Positions 8,154 to 15,620 of a DNA stretch of 64,000 nt are shown piece after piece. The DNA is from Agathobaculum butyriciproducens (GTDB taxonomy: Bacteria; Bacillota; Clostridia; Oscillospirales; Butyricicoccaceae): positions 1 to 64,000 of the forward strand of contig QEKJ01000008.1 of assembly GCA_003096535.1 (NCBI GenBank). Reading direction: 5' to 3'. Each line of letters starts with the position of its first letter. Within the stretch, counting starts at the first letter, position 1. Position numbers and translations under genes: made by a program. The notes under the pieces were generated by a model, which was not told where the DNA came from, did no database searches, and saw only the letters and a program-made list of their open reading frames with translations.

Positions 8154-8182
8154 TTTACAAACGCGCGAAAGACTGGTATACT
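8154..8182 (+). promoter_or_regulatory. tRNA-Arg promoter
   Basis: TTTACA (8154-8159), 17-bp spacer, TATACT (8177-8182), ending 13 bases before the tRNA. Confidence 0.8.
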
Positions 8183-8195
8183 ATATCATGTACTC

Positions 8196-8272
8196 GCGCC
8201 CGTAGCTCAGCTGGATAGAGCGTTGGACTCCGACTCCAAAGGCCATGCGTTCGAATCGCACCGGGCGTACCA
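8196..8272 (+). tRNA. tRNA-Arg(CCG)
   Basis: A complete cloverleaf: acceptor GCGCCCG with CGGGCGT (a terminal G-U pair), D arm GCTC...GAGC, anticodon stem TTGGA/TCCAA with loop CTCCGAC (anticodon CCG, reading CGG), T loop TTCGAAT and encoded CCA. The first T-stem pair (A-C) is mismatched. Its 3' half may serve as an attachment site for the island that begins just downstream, but no second copy of the tRNA end was seen in the window. Confidence 0.95.
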
Positions 8273-8277
8273 CTGAT

Positions 8278-8310
8278 AACCGTCTGTTCCGTTGGAATGG
8301 GCGGTTTTTT
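8278..8310 (+). terminator. tRNA-Arg terminator
   Basis: AACCGTCTGTTCC pairs with GGAATGGGCGGTT (some G-U) around a three-base loop and runs straight into a T-tract. Confidence 0.85.
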
Positions 8311-8979
8311 GTTACGGTTTGGGGGGCAGCTTTCATGGAGTAAAATCGAGGCTACTGCGCAGGCTACTATGTGGTAGCCGGAACGATAAAAAAGAGCGGC
8401 AATGCCTCGCCTCTTGTCATGGGGTTCACCTCCTTCAAAATCGTTTATATCTTCATTATATCTGACGTTTCGGCAAAAGCTCAGGGGAAAACGCAGATCG
8501 CGGCAAAAAGTTTGTCCCAGGGGGCATTTCAGTTCCATATCCTTCTGCCGTGGCGGGGACAGGAACTCCTCCACGTTCCGGCGCACGGCGGCGTAGTCCT
8601 GCTCCTCCCGCCGCGCCTTCTGACGCTCGGCGGTCAGCGCCGCCCTCCGTTCTTCATAAGGGTCTGGGATGGTCTCGCCTGTCGGCTCGGTCAGCGCTTC
8701 AAAGCGTTTCACGCTTTGAGGTCTCCACCGGAGACCCGCGCCCCAGCAAGCAATTTTGACTGTTCGGGCAAGGGACCTGAACAGCGCAAAATCCGCAAGC
8801 GAGTACTCGCTTGCTGTGCTTGCTGACTACTTCGTGCCCCGTATTTTCCTCTCCCCATACTGCAATCCCAACAAGCCGTTTTGGCCAGCTTGCGGAGGAC
8901 TCTCTCAAAAACAGCAATCTTATCCGCAACTTTTCGCTGAACACTTCGCCGGTAGTCTTGTGTTTCTTCGGATATTCGT
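8311..8979 (-). pseudogene. decayed coding pieces at the left end of the island
   Basis: Minus-strand frames give charged, gene-like pieces in different phases. One reads MKRFEALTEPTGETIPDPYE and continues REEQDYAAVRRNVEEFL; another, upstream, carries DKIAVFERVLRKLAK. No intact gene spans them, and one frame runs unbroken into the antisense of tRNA-Arg, so it cannot be the original end. A 17-codon ORF at 8367-8420 (minus) has a very strong ribosome site (AAGGAGGTGA) and a TATAAT box 35 bases upstream, but stops at once. These look like truncated mobilisation or element-borne genes. I cannot name the family. Confidence 0.4.
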
Positions 8980-8986
8980 ATATAAT
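8958..8986 (+). promoter_or_regulatory. promoter of the island operon
   Basis: TTGTGT (8958-8963), 17-bp spacer and a perfect TATAAT (8981-8986), 37 bases before the small HTH gene. Confidence 0.6.
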
Positions 8987-9022
8987 GCATCATGTTGAGT
9001 ATTATCCATGCGGAGGTGCGGT

Positions 9023-9232
9023 ATGAACGGGGGCAAGGGCTATATCTCCGTTCGGGAGGCGTCCTGCCGTTGGGGCGTATCAGGGCGTCGGGGCAACCAG
9101 CATTGCGCCGAGGGATGGATCTCCGGCGTGTCCCAGTTCGGGCGCTCATGGGCGATCCCGGAGGACGCAGAAAAAACTTCTGACCCGCGCTTCAAGGGAC
9201 GGCACCTCGAGCCTGTCAGGACAAGCACCTGA
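9023..9232 (+). CDS. small HTH (excisionase/MerR-like) DNA-binding protein
   Basis: 69 residues. GYISVREASCRWGVS, then CAEGWISGVSQFGRSWAIPE, is the pattern of the short winged-helix excisionase-type proteins found in clostridial mobile elements: a 'conserved start, WGVS turn, C-terminal WAIPxDAxKP' layout. Several positions differ from what I expect of the family (GRRGNQHCAEGW where RRVNQYCAEGR is usual), so it may be drifting. GGAGGTG precedes the ATG at 9023. It lies directly upstream of the sigma factor gene, 48 bases apart, and could be an element-borne regulator of it. Confidence 0.65.
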   Translation: MNGGKGYISVREASCRWGVSGRRGNQHCAEGWISGVSQFGRSWAIPEDAEKTSDPRFKGRHLEPVRTST

Positions 9233-9280
9233 CGGACAGCCCTCTGCATTTTAGCATCCGCAAAAAAGGAAGTGAACGCT

Positions 9281-9829
9281 ATGGTCTGCGACGAGAGCCT
9301 GTACCGCCAATATCTGAACGGTGACGACGCGGGGCTGGAGGCCCTGATGAAAAAATACGGCGATTCATTGACCCTGTATATCGACGGCTATCTGCACGAC
9401 ATTCACGAGGCGGAGGAGCTGATGCTTGACGTTTTTGCCTATCTGTTCACGAAAAAGCCGCGCATTCGAGATGGCGGCTTCAAGGCGTATGTCTATAAGG
9501 CGGCGCGGCACATGGCGCTGCGCCGCAAAAGCAAGCAGAAGTTCCTGCTCAGTCTTGACGAACTGACCGGCGAGCCGGATGGGCGGCTTCTGGTGGAGGA
9601 GATTATCCGGACGGAGGAACGCAACCGCGTTCTGCATCTCTGTATGGAAGAAATGAACCCGGACTATCGGGAGGCGCTCTATCTCACCTATTTCGAGGAT
9701 ATGAGCTACGCGCAGGCGGCGGAGGTCACGGGAAAGACAGTAAAGCAGATCACCAATATGGTGTATCGTGGAAAAGAGAGCCTGCGAAGGCTGCTGGAAC
9801 GGGAGGGGATCACAAATGCGGAGTCATGA
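9281..9829 (+). CDS. ECF-type RNA polymerase sigma factor
   Basis: 182 residues. Region 2 spans about 5-70 (LNGDDAGLEALMKKYGDSL, HEAEELMLDVFAYLF, then FKAYVYKAARHMALRRKSKQ). Region 4 spans about 122-175 (MNPDYREALYLTYFEDMSYA, QAAEVTGKTVKQITNMVYRG, KESLRRLL). No other domain is present. The ATG at 9281 is chosen over the GTG at 9272 because AAGGA sits about ten bases before it and only one base before the GTG. It overlaps the next gene by 14 bases, so it is translationally coupled to a small two-TM protein that is a candidate anti-sigma factor. A PrsW-like protease two genes on supports regulation by membrane proteolysis. Confidence 0.88.
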   Translation: MVCDESLYRQYLNGDDAGLEALMKKYGDSLTLYIDGYLHDIHEAEELMLDVFAYLFTKKPRIRDGGFKAYVYKAARHMALRRKSKQKFLLSLDELTGEPDGRLLVEEIIRTEERNRVLHLCMEEMNPDYREALYLTYFEDMSYAQAAEVTGKTVKQITNMVYRGKESLRRLLEREGITNAES

Positions 9830-10178
9830 GGAACGGGTCGCGGAGACAAAACGGCGCATCGCCAAAATTGAGCGAGAGAAACGGCGGCGGTACAATACGA
9901 TCACCATGGCTTCCGCCGTGGCGGCGTGCCTTGCTCTGCTCATCGGTGCGTCCCTCGCCATGCCCGGTATTGCCGCAAGCATCCAGACCGGTGATTATTC
10001 CGGCTTTGAAACGGCGGCCAGCATCTTTCACGGCAGCGCGGCCCTGGGATACATTGTCATCGGACTGCTGGCGTTTTTACTCGGCGTGTGCGTGACCGTT
10101 TTGTGCTTCCGGCTGCGGCAGATGAACCGGGAGGACGATCAGAACAAAGAACGCGAGGGGATTCATGGAGCTGATTGA
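9816..10178 (+). CDS. small two-TM membrane protein, candidate anti-sigma factor
   Basis: 120 residues. A basic, helical cytoplasmic N-terminus (RVAETKRRIAKIEREKRRR) is followed by a TM segment (about 31-53: TITMASAVAACLALLIGASL), a short outer loop (QTGDYSGFETAASIF) and a second TM (about 75-98: LGYIVIGLLAFLLGVCVTVL) with a charged tail. It is coupled to the ECF sigma gene by a 14-base overlap. It lacks a ZAS zinc-binding motif (HxxxCxxC), so it is not a classical anti-sigma. A related protein, with the same layout, is encoded at 11574-11927 in the same island. The anti-sigma role is inferred from position alone. Confidence 0.7.
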   Translation: MRSHEERVAETKRRIAKIEREKRRRYNTITMASAVAACLALLIGASLAMPGIAASIQTGDYSGFETAASIFHGSAALGYIVIGLLAFLLGVCVTVLCFRLRQMNREDDQNKEREGIHGAD

Positions 10179-10791
10179 GAACCTGCTGCAATTACTGACC
10201 ACGTTCGTCGGCGCGCTGCTTTCGGGCATCGCCTACCGGAAAAGCCGCAGGCAGGCTTACTTCCTGCTGCTTTGCTTCTACGGCTGCTTTGCCCTCGGCG
10301 CGCTCTACTGGACGCTGTATCTGCTGCTGTTCGATACCACGCCCCGGGTCTTTTATGTGTCGGAGTTCGGCTGGGTGGCCAGCCTCATCTTCCTGCGCAT
10401 TTTGCAGGCCACTCTGGCGGGAGCAGATGAGCGAGGCTTCCGCTGCCGCAGGGCGTGGCTCGCGCCTGCGTTCGGCGTGCCGCTACTGACGTTCTACTGT
10501 GCTTTCGGGGATATTCTCTCCAACCTGATCTGGTGCGGCATGATGATCGTTCTCTCTTACTGCGCCATCCGGGGGTTGGTATACGCCAATGGGCAGACGG
10601 GCGCGGCGCGGAATATGCGGTGGTTTCACATAGGGGTGCTGTGCTTTGCTGTCTCGGAATATCTGCTTTGGACGGCGGGCTGCTTCTGGCCGGATACTTC
10701 TCCCGCAAGCCCCACCTTCTGGTGCGATATGCTGCTGACGTTTGCCATTCTGGGGCTGCTGCCCGCCACGAGAAGGGCGGTGGACGCATGA
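10165..10791 (+). CDS. polytopic membrane protein of unknown function
   Basis: 208 residues with about seven hydrophobic segments (for example FLLLCFYGCFALGALYWTLY, ILSNLIWCGMMIVLSYCAI, FHIGVLCFAVSEYLLWTAG, MLLTFAILGLLPATR). It has no recognisable catalytic motif. It starts inside the end of the previous gene (14-base overlap) and overlaps the PrsW-like gene by four bases (ATGA), so the four genes are tightly coupled. It could be a sensor or scaffold for the sigma/protease pair; this is inference from context. Confidence 0.7.
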   Translation: MELIENLLQLLTTFVGALLSGIAYRKSRRQAYFLLLCFYGCFALGALYWTLYLLLFDTTPRVFYVSEFGWVASLIFLRILQATLAGADERGFRCRRAWLAPAFGVPLLTFYCAFGDILSNLIWCGMMIVLSYCAIRGLVYANGQTGAARNMRWFHIGVLCFAVSEYLLWTAGCFWPDTSPASPTFWCDMLLTFAILGLLPATRRAVDA

Positions 10792-11417
10792 CCTACATCG
10801 AAAACATCTTCCTCTGCATGGTATCTCCCCTGCTGGTGGCCGCCCTGTGCATGGGCAGGCGGCAGCTCCGCTTCTTCCTGTTCTGCATTGCCGGGATGGG
10901 GGTGTGCCTGCTTTCGGCCTATATCAACACCTTCCTCGCGGCGGTATGTCAGGCGGACGCCCTTGCCGCCACGGCGGAGATTGCGCCGGTGGTGGAGGAA
11001 ATCATGAAGTTGCTGCCGCTGGTGTTCTATCTTCTGGTGTTTGAGCCGGAGGGGGATAGAATCAAGCCCGTCGCCATCACGATTGCCCTCGCCTTCGCCA
11101 CCTTTGAAAACGTCTGCTATCTCATCCAGAACGGCGCGGACCGCTTCTCCTTCATCTTCTTCCGTGGCTTCGGCACGGGCGCGATGCACGTCCTCTGCGG
11201 CCTGATCGTGGGCGGTGGCCTTGCATACACGTGGCAGCGGACGTGGCTGAAGGTGGCCGGCACCTGCGGGCTGCTGGGCGCGGCCATCACCCTCCACGCC
11301 ATCTACAATCTGCTCATCGCCTACGGCGGCGCGGCGCAGTACATCGCCTACGCCCTGCCGGTGCTGCTGGTGGCGGTGGGAAGGTTGTCCGCTTTCCGCT
11401 TATCGCGGAGGAAATAA
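10788..11417 (+). CDS. PrsW-family intramembrane glutamic-type protease
   Basis: 209 residues and about six to seven TM segments. The family's conserved residues are visible: the EE pair in APVVEEIMKLLP (E70, E71), E107 in FATFENVCYL, H134 in GTGAMHVLCGLI and H170 in LHAIYNLL. In Bacillus subtilis PrsW makes the first cut in the anti-sigma factor RsiW and so releases SigW. Here it is coupled (four-base overlap) to a gene set that begins with an ECF sigma factor and a small TM protein, which suggests the same logic. It is followed at once by a terminator. The substrate is unknown; the small TM proteins at 9816 and 11574 are candidates. Confidence 0.85.
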   Translation: MTYIENIFLCMVSPLLVAALCMGRRQLRFFLFCIAGMGVCLLSAYINTFLAAVCQADALAATAEIAPVVEEIMKLLPLVFYLLVFEPEGDRIKPVAITIALAFATFENVCYLIQNGADRFSFIFFRGFGTGAMHVLCGLIVGGGLAYTWQRTWLKVAGTCGLLGAAITLHAIYNLLIAYGGAAQYIAYALPVLLVAVGRLSAFRLSRRK

Positions 11418-11432
11418 CCGAACATTCCCTCC

Positions 11433-11467
11433 TTGAGAGCTGCTTTTTGGCGGCTCTCAATTTTTTT
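11433..11467 (+). terminator. terminator after the PrsW-like gene
   Basis: TTGAGAGC pairs with GCTCTCAA around a partly paired loop and is followed by seven Ts. It separates the sigma/protease genes from the SLH unit. Confidence 0.8.
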
Positions 11468-11573
11468 GAAAAATTTTGCGTTTTGGGTGAGAGTTTTTTC
11501 GATTTTTTGTACCTATATAAGTGAAAGGGTTTTTATCACAGTTCCAGACAAACCGGAAGGGGGGGCAAACGAA

Positions 11574-11927
11574 ATGTACGATACTGCAAGACGGGTCGCA
11601 CTCGTCAAGCAGCGGGTGCGGGAAAACACCCGCCGGAGGCAGCGGCGCGGCATCTATGGACTGAGTGCTATGTGTATGCTGCTGTTCGCGGTCTTGATGC
11701 AGGCGGCGGGCACGGTCGTCGCTCCGGGGCAACCGGAAGCATGGGGTGCGTTCGGCGCGATGCTGCTGCGGGAGGACGCGGGGGGCTACGTGCTGGTGGC
11801 CGTTGTCTCCTTTGCAGCGGCAGTGGTCATCACCGCGCTGTGCTTCCAGCTCAGAAAAAGAGAAAATCAGAAAAAAGACGGGACGGACAAGCCCACCCGA
11901 CACGAAAAGGAGGAGAAAAGCCAATGA
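11574..11927 (+). CDS. second small two-TM membrane protein
   Basis: 117 residues with the same plan as the protein at 9816. It has a basic cytoplasmic N-terminus (RVALVKQRVRENTRRRQRRG), TM1 (about 30-48: LSAMCMLLFAVLMQAAGTV), an outer loop of ~25 residues (PGQPEAWGAFGAMLLREDAG), TM2 (about 73-92: YVLVAVVSFAAAVVITALCF) and a lysine-rich tail. A G-rich ribosome site (AAGGGGGGG) precedes the ATG. It overlaps the large SLH gene by four bases (ATGA), so both are made from one transcript. A pairing of such a protein with both the sigma factor and the surface protein is unusual; it may anchor or report on the surface protein. Confidence 0.7.
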   Translation: MYDTARRVALVKQRVRENTRRRQRRGIYGLSAMCMLLFAVLMQAAGTVVAPGQPEAWGAFGAMLLREDAGGYVLVAVVSFAAAVVITALCFQLRKRENQKKDGTDKPTRHEKEEKSQ

Positions 11928-14908
11928 AAAAACGAATACTCAGTATCTTGCTCTGCCTTTGCATGGCGGCGTGTATGCTCCCCACCGTGGCGTTTGCGGC
12001 GGGGGCAGAAAACGACAAGGCGATCCAGCTTGTGGACAGCGGGACTGCCGCCAATATCAGCGGCGGGCAGAACGATAACATCTATTTCGGAACATGGGAT
12101 GAAGAACCAATCAAATGGCGGGTTTTGGACGACCAGACCAACACCGGGGAAAGCGGCCTTTTCCTGCTCTCCGATGCGCTGCTTGGGACAGGCAGGTACG
12201 GAGACGTGTATTTTGATAACAGCGGAAATACCAGCAACGCATGGCAAAGCAGTACGGCGAAAACGTGGTGCAATAACTTTTATGGCAGTAGTTTTTCCAA
12301 CGGCGAGCAGGGTGCGGTGCTTGCAACCACGAAAAGCGATGAAGCATTAAGTACCGGTGGCATATCATTTGCCGCCTCTGAAAATATCCTAAACGGGGAC
12401 AAGGTATTTTTCCTCTCAGCAGAGGAAGCGGAAAACAGCGCATACGGTTTTACCGATGACAATGCGCGTATTGCCAATTATGGCAATAGCGCCGGTGTGT
12501 GGTGGCTTCGCTCGCCTTACGCAATCTTTACCACTTATGCGGGCGTGGTCTTCGGCGATGGGCCTGTGTACGCTTACGTCGTGAGCGGTGTCTGGGCGGC
12601 TCGTCCCGCTTTTAACTTAAATCTGAACTCTGTCCTTTTTGCATCTGCCGCCGTGGGCGGAAAGCCCAACGGAGGGCTGACCCCGATTCCCGAATACAGC
12701 GGCAACGAATGGAAGCTGACGTTGAAGGACAGCAACCGCAATTTTGCCGTAACGGAAAAAACTGCCGATGCCGCCCCCGACGATACCGTTACGCTGCATT
12801 ACAACGGGGCGACCACAGGGGCAAATGAATATATCTCTGTCATCATTGCGGATAACAATGGCGCACAGTATTATGGCAGAGTGGCGCAGCCTACTGCCGA
12901 AAGCGGAACGGTTGAAATCAAAATCCCGTCCGACCTTGCACCGGGCAGCTATACCCTGAAGGTTTTCAGCGAACAGTATAACGGCGACCGCAAAACCGAT
13001 TACGCAAGCAATTTTACAAACATTGCGCTGACGGTGGGAAAGCAGATGGATGAGCAGTTTTCCCTTGCTTCCGGCGGCAGATATTATTTTGACCTTTCGG
13101 CGATGAATATTCCGGGAACGGCAAACGGCACTCTGCCGGACAGCACCCTGCACTATGTGCCCTTTACCTACGCAGGGACGGTGGACGCCTACAGGCTCAC
13201 ATCGGAGATGGCAACCACCGAGGAGTATGCAAAGCAGAACAAATATCCCCACAGCCTGTTTGTGGCGGATCATGCCGTAACGAATGATGTAAGCTGGGAT
13301 ACCCTGAATACCGCAAATCTGATTTTCGGCAAAGATTATGCCAGCGGCGGCGTGGACTATACGCTGCGTGCGCCGTCTGTGGGAAGTAACTTTACAGGTT
13401 CGGGCAATTCCGAACGCGGCGTGCCCCAAAGCAACGAATGGGACACGATGCTGAACAAGAACAGCAGATATATCCAAAACTGGAATATACTGTATTCGTG
13501 GGGGCAGGATACTTATTTTGGCGGCGCGTTGCTCCGTGCGGTTCGCGGGCTCGGTTCGGCCCGCTGCTGGAGCAGCAACTCTGCTACGTACTCCGCCCCG
13601 TACGTCGGTTTCCGCCCCGTCCTTGAAGTCCTGAACCCTGACACACTGGGCTCTGGCGGACTGAAGGTCGTTACCCTTGACCTGAACGGCGGCAAGCTGG
13701 GCGGTAGCTCCGATGCTATTCAGATCATCGTGAAAAACGGCAGCGAGTTTACCGCGCCTGCGTCCGACGGTTTGACCCGCCCGGACGGAAATACAGGCAG
13801 CTACTTCAAGTGGCTTGGCAGCGATGGAAACCTGTACGCCCCCGGTGAAAGCGTTCCGGAGGTCGTAACCACGCTGACGGCGCAGTGGACAGTCAACCAG
13901 TACACGATTACCTATGATCTGGCCGGCGGCACTGTGGAGGGCAATCCAGACACCTACACCATTGAAACGGTGGCTTTCACCCTCAAGAATCCTACCAAAT
14001 CCGGCTATACCTTCACCGGCTGGAGCGGCACGGGGCTTGACGGCGAGAATAATATGACCGTCACCATCCCGAAGGGCAGCACCGGCAACCGCAGCTATAC
14101 GGCACACTGGCGCTACAATGGCGGTGGCGGCAGCGGCTACAGCTACTACACCATCAAGGCAACTGCCGGGGCTGGCGGCTCCATTTCTCCCTCCGGCAGC
14201 GTCAGCGTCCGCGAGGGCCGGGATCAGACCTTCACCATCACTCCGGATAAGGGCTATGCTGTCGCCAACGTCAAGATCGACGGCAAGAGCATCGGCGCGG
14301 TGAAGTCCTACACCTTTGAGAATGTCCGCAGAACCCATACCATCGAGGTCATCTTTGTGAAGACCAACGGCAACCCCCAGACCGGCGTATTTGTGGATGT
14401 AGCTACCGGCAGCTATTATGAGGACGCCGTGGATTGGGCAGTCGAAAACGGCATCACCAAGGGAACCGATAATACCCATTTCTCCCCGGACGGCATCTGC
14501 ACCCGTGCGCAGGCCGTGACCTTCCTGTGGCGTGCCGCTGGCAGTCCCAAACCCGAAACCCGCACCATGCCGTTTACCGACATCCCCGCGGGCAGCTACT
14601 ATTACGACGCTGTGCTGTGGGCGGTAGAAAACGGCATCACCAAGGGCACCAGCAACACCACGTTCAGCCCCAACATGACCTGCTCCCGTGCCCAGATCGT
14701 CGCATTCCTGTGGCGCTCTGAGAAGTCCCCGGCAGCGGGTACGGCCAATCCCTTTGCCGATGTGAAGTCCACCGCCTACTATGCCGACGCGGTACTGTGG
14801 GCGGTCAAGGAGGACATCACCAAGGGAACCACCAACACCACATTCAGCCCCGACGCGGATTGCACCAGAGCGCAGATCGTGACCTTCCTCTGGCGCTGCA
14901 AGAAGTGA
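11924..14908 (+). CDS. secreted SLH surface protein with two lectin-like (DUF6273-type) domains
   Basis: 994 residues, with a signal peptide (KKRILSILLCLCMAACMLP, cleavage after AFA near residue 26). Residues ~50-240 form a DUF6273-like domain (IYFGTWDEEPIKWRVL, WWLRSP, ARPAFNLN). Ig-like and linker sequence follows, then a second such domain about 385-575 (LLRAVRGL, ending YVGFRPVLEVLNPD). Residues ~580-735 hold Listeria-Bacteroides repeats (GYTFTGWSG, YTAHW), and ~736-810 a divergent InlB-type repeat (AGAGGSISPSG, TITPDKGYAVANVKIDG). Three SLH repeats fill ~815-992 (AVDWAVENGITKGTDNTHFS and two more), anchoring it to the cell wall. AAAAGGAGG precedes the ATG. It is co-transcribed with the small TM protein upstream and followed by a terminator. 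Confidence 0.88.
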   Translation: MKKRILSILLCLCMAACMLPTVAFAAGAENDKAIQLVDSGTAANISGGQNDNIYFGTWDEEPIKWRVLDDQTNTGESGLFLLSDALLGTGRYGDVYFDNSGNTSNAWQSSTAKTWCNNFYGSSFSNGEQGAVLATTKSDEALSTGGISFAASENILNGDKVFFLSAEEAENSAYGFTDDNARIANYGNSAGVWWLRSPYAIFTTYAGVVFGDGPVYAYVVSGVWAARPAFNLNLNSVLFASAAVGGKPNGGLTPIPEYSGNEWKLTLKDSNRNFAVTEKTADAAPDDTVTLHYNGATTGANEYISVIIADNNGAQYYGRVAQPTAESGTVEIKIPSDLAPGSYTLKVFSEQYNGDRKTDYASNFTNIALTVGKQMDEQFSLASGGRYYFDLSAMNIPGTANGTLPDSTLHYVPFTYAGTVDAYRLTSEMATTEEYAKQNKYPHSLFVADHAVTNDVSWDTLNTANLIFGKDYASGGVDYTLRAPSVGSNFTGSGNSERGVPQSNEWDTMLNKNSRYIQNWNILYSWGQDTYFGGALLRAVRGLGSARCWSSNSATYSAPYVGFRPVLEVLNPDTLGSGGLKVVTLDLNGGKLGGSSDAIQIIVKNGSEFTAPASDGLTRPDGNTGSYFKWLGSDGNLYAPGESVPEVVTTLTAQWTVNQYTITYDLAGGTVEGNPDTYTIETVAFTLKNPTKSGYTFTGWSGTGLDGENNMTVTIPKGSTGNRSYTAHWRYNGGGGSGYSYYTIKATAGAGGSISPSGSVSVREGRDQTFTITPDKGYAVANVKIDGKSIGAVKSYTFENVRRTHTIEVIFVKTNGNPQTGVFVDVATGSYYEDAVDWAVENGITKGTDNTHFSPDGICTRAQAVTFLWRAAGSPKPETRTMPFTDIPAGSYYYDAVLWAVENGITKGTSNTTFSPNMTCSRAQIVAFLWRSEKSPAAGTANPFADVKSTAYYADAVLWAVKEDITKGTTNTTFSPDADCTRAQIVTFLWRCKK

Positions 14909-14965
14909 TCGGCTGACATACGGCCAAGCAGTAAAGCCACTGCCTTGACCCCATAAGCGAACATC

Positions 14966-15016
14966 GAACAGCGCAGCGGACGGGCATCTCGCCCCGAAGC
15001 TGCGCTGTTCTCTTTT
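14966..15016 (+). terminator. terminator of the SLH gene
   Basis: GAACAGCGCAGC pairs perfectly with GCTGCGCTGTTC across a 21-base loop and is followed by TCTTTT. Confidence 0.8.
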
Positions 15017-15117
15017 CGCTATTCCCGGCAGAACGCCTTCCGGCACATCTGCGCCTCAGCCATCAGCGACTCCCGCGGGAGATCGTTTCCTTCGCCTCCC
15101 GCAGTAAGGACGAGTTT

Positions 15118-15585
15118 GTGAGGCTGGTCATGGACAGTGACCTGCGGCAACGTGACCGGAATATTGCAAAGCGGAAACGGCAGCTTGCCGATTCCGAAAA
15201 GCGGATCACAGAGTTGGATGCTATCTTCAAGCGGCTCTATGAGGACAACATTTCGGGCAAGCTCTCCGATGAACGCTTTCAGAAGCTCTCTGCGGACTAT
15301 GAGAAGGAAGGACAGGAGCTCAAGGTGCTGACGAGTCCCCTTCGGAAAGAAGTGGAGCTAGGGAAAAGCAAATCGGCGGATGTTGATCGTTTTCTCTCCG
15401 TTGTGGAGAGGTACACGGATATCCCGGAGCTCACGCCCTGCATCCTCCATGAGTTCGTGGAGAAAATCATCGTCCATGCGGCCAGCGACCCGAAGGGCAA
15501 GAACCGGATGCAGGAGATCGATATTTACTACAAGGGTATCGGATCCTTGGAAATGTCAAAAGTCACGGCATCAATGGAAAAATGA
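15118..15585 (+). pseudogene. C-terminal stub of a large serine site-specific recombinase
   Basis: 155 codons matching the coiled-coil and DUF4368-type tail of TnpX-like large serine recombinases: SDLRQRDRNIAKRKRQLADS, ELDAIFKRLYEDNISGKLSD, ERFQKLSADYEKEGQELK and the end FVEKIIVHAASDPKG...IDIYYKGIG. The catalytic serine domain and the zinc-ribbon part are absent. The frame stays open upstream to about 15058 and gives EIVSFASRSKDEFV, so the break lies around 15000-15080, right after the SLH terminator. It is a remnant and cannot catalyse excision. Confidence 0.85.
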
Positions 15586-15588
15586 GAA

Positions 15589-15615
15589 AACGGTACAGCC
15601 GAAGCTATACCGTTC
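15589..15615 (+). terminator. hairpin after the recombinase stub
   Basis: AACGGTA and TACCGTT, extended by AGC/GCT past one mismatch, form a stem-loop; a weak pyrimidine run follows. Likely the original recombinase terminator. Confidence 0.6.
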
Positions 15616-15620
15616 TCTCT

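Larger units (their letters stand above)
8311..15620. mobile_element. remnant of an integrated element (ECF sigma/PrsW/SLH island)
   Basis: This block lies between tRNA-Arg and the C-terminal fragment of a large serine recombinase. Its left part (8311-9022) holds broken coding pieces, the middle a complete six-gene set and the right a recombinase stub. Codon use is more GC-rich than the flanks. The recombinase fragment is the clearest sign of transfer. Exact ends and direct repeats could not be found, so the borders are approximate. No conjugation genes remain. Confidence 0.55.

Noticed and set aside
8155..8712. A 185-codon minus-strand ORF at the left end of the island
   Set aside because: Its last third is the antisense translation of tRNA-Arg, a well-known false protein. 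The upstream part is kept only as a relict.
12617..15046. An 809-codon minus-strand frame opposite the island SLH gene
   Set aside because: Same codon-bias shadow; no recognisable domain, and the plus-strand gene is well supported.
8196..15620. Direct repeat of the tRNA-Arg 3' end as an attachment site pair
   Set aside because: No second copy of the T-arm/acceptor end was found on the right side, so tRNA-targeted integration is not claimed; large serine recombinases often use other sites.
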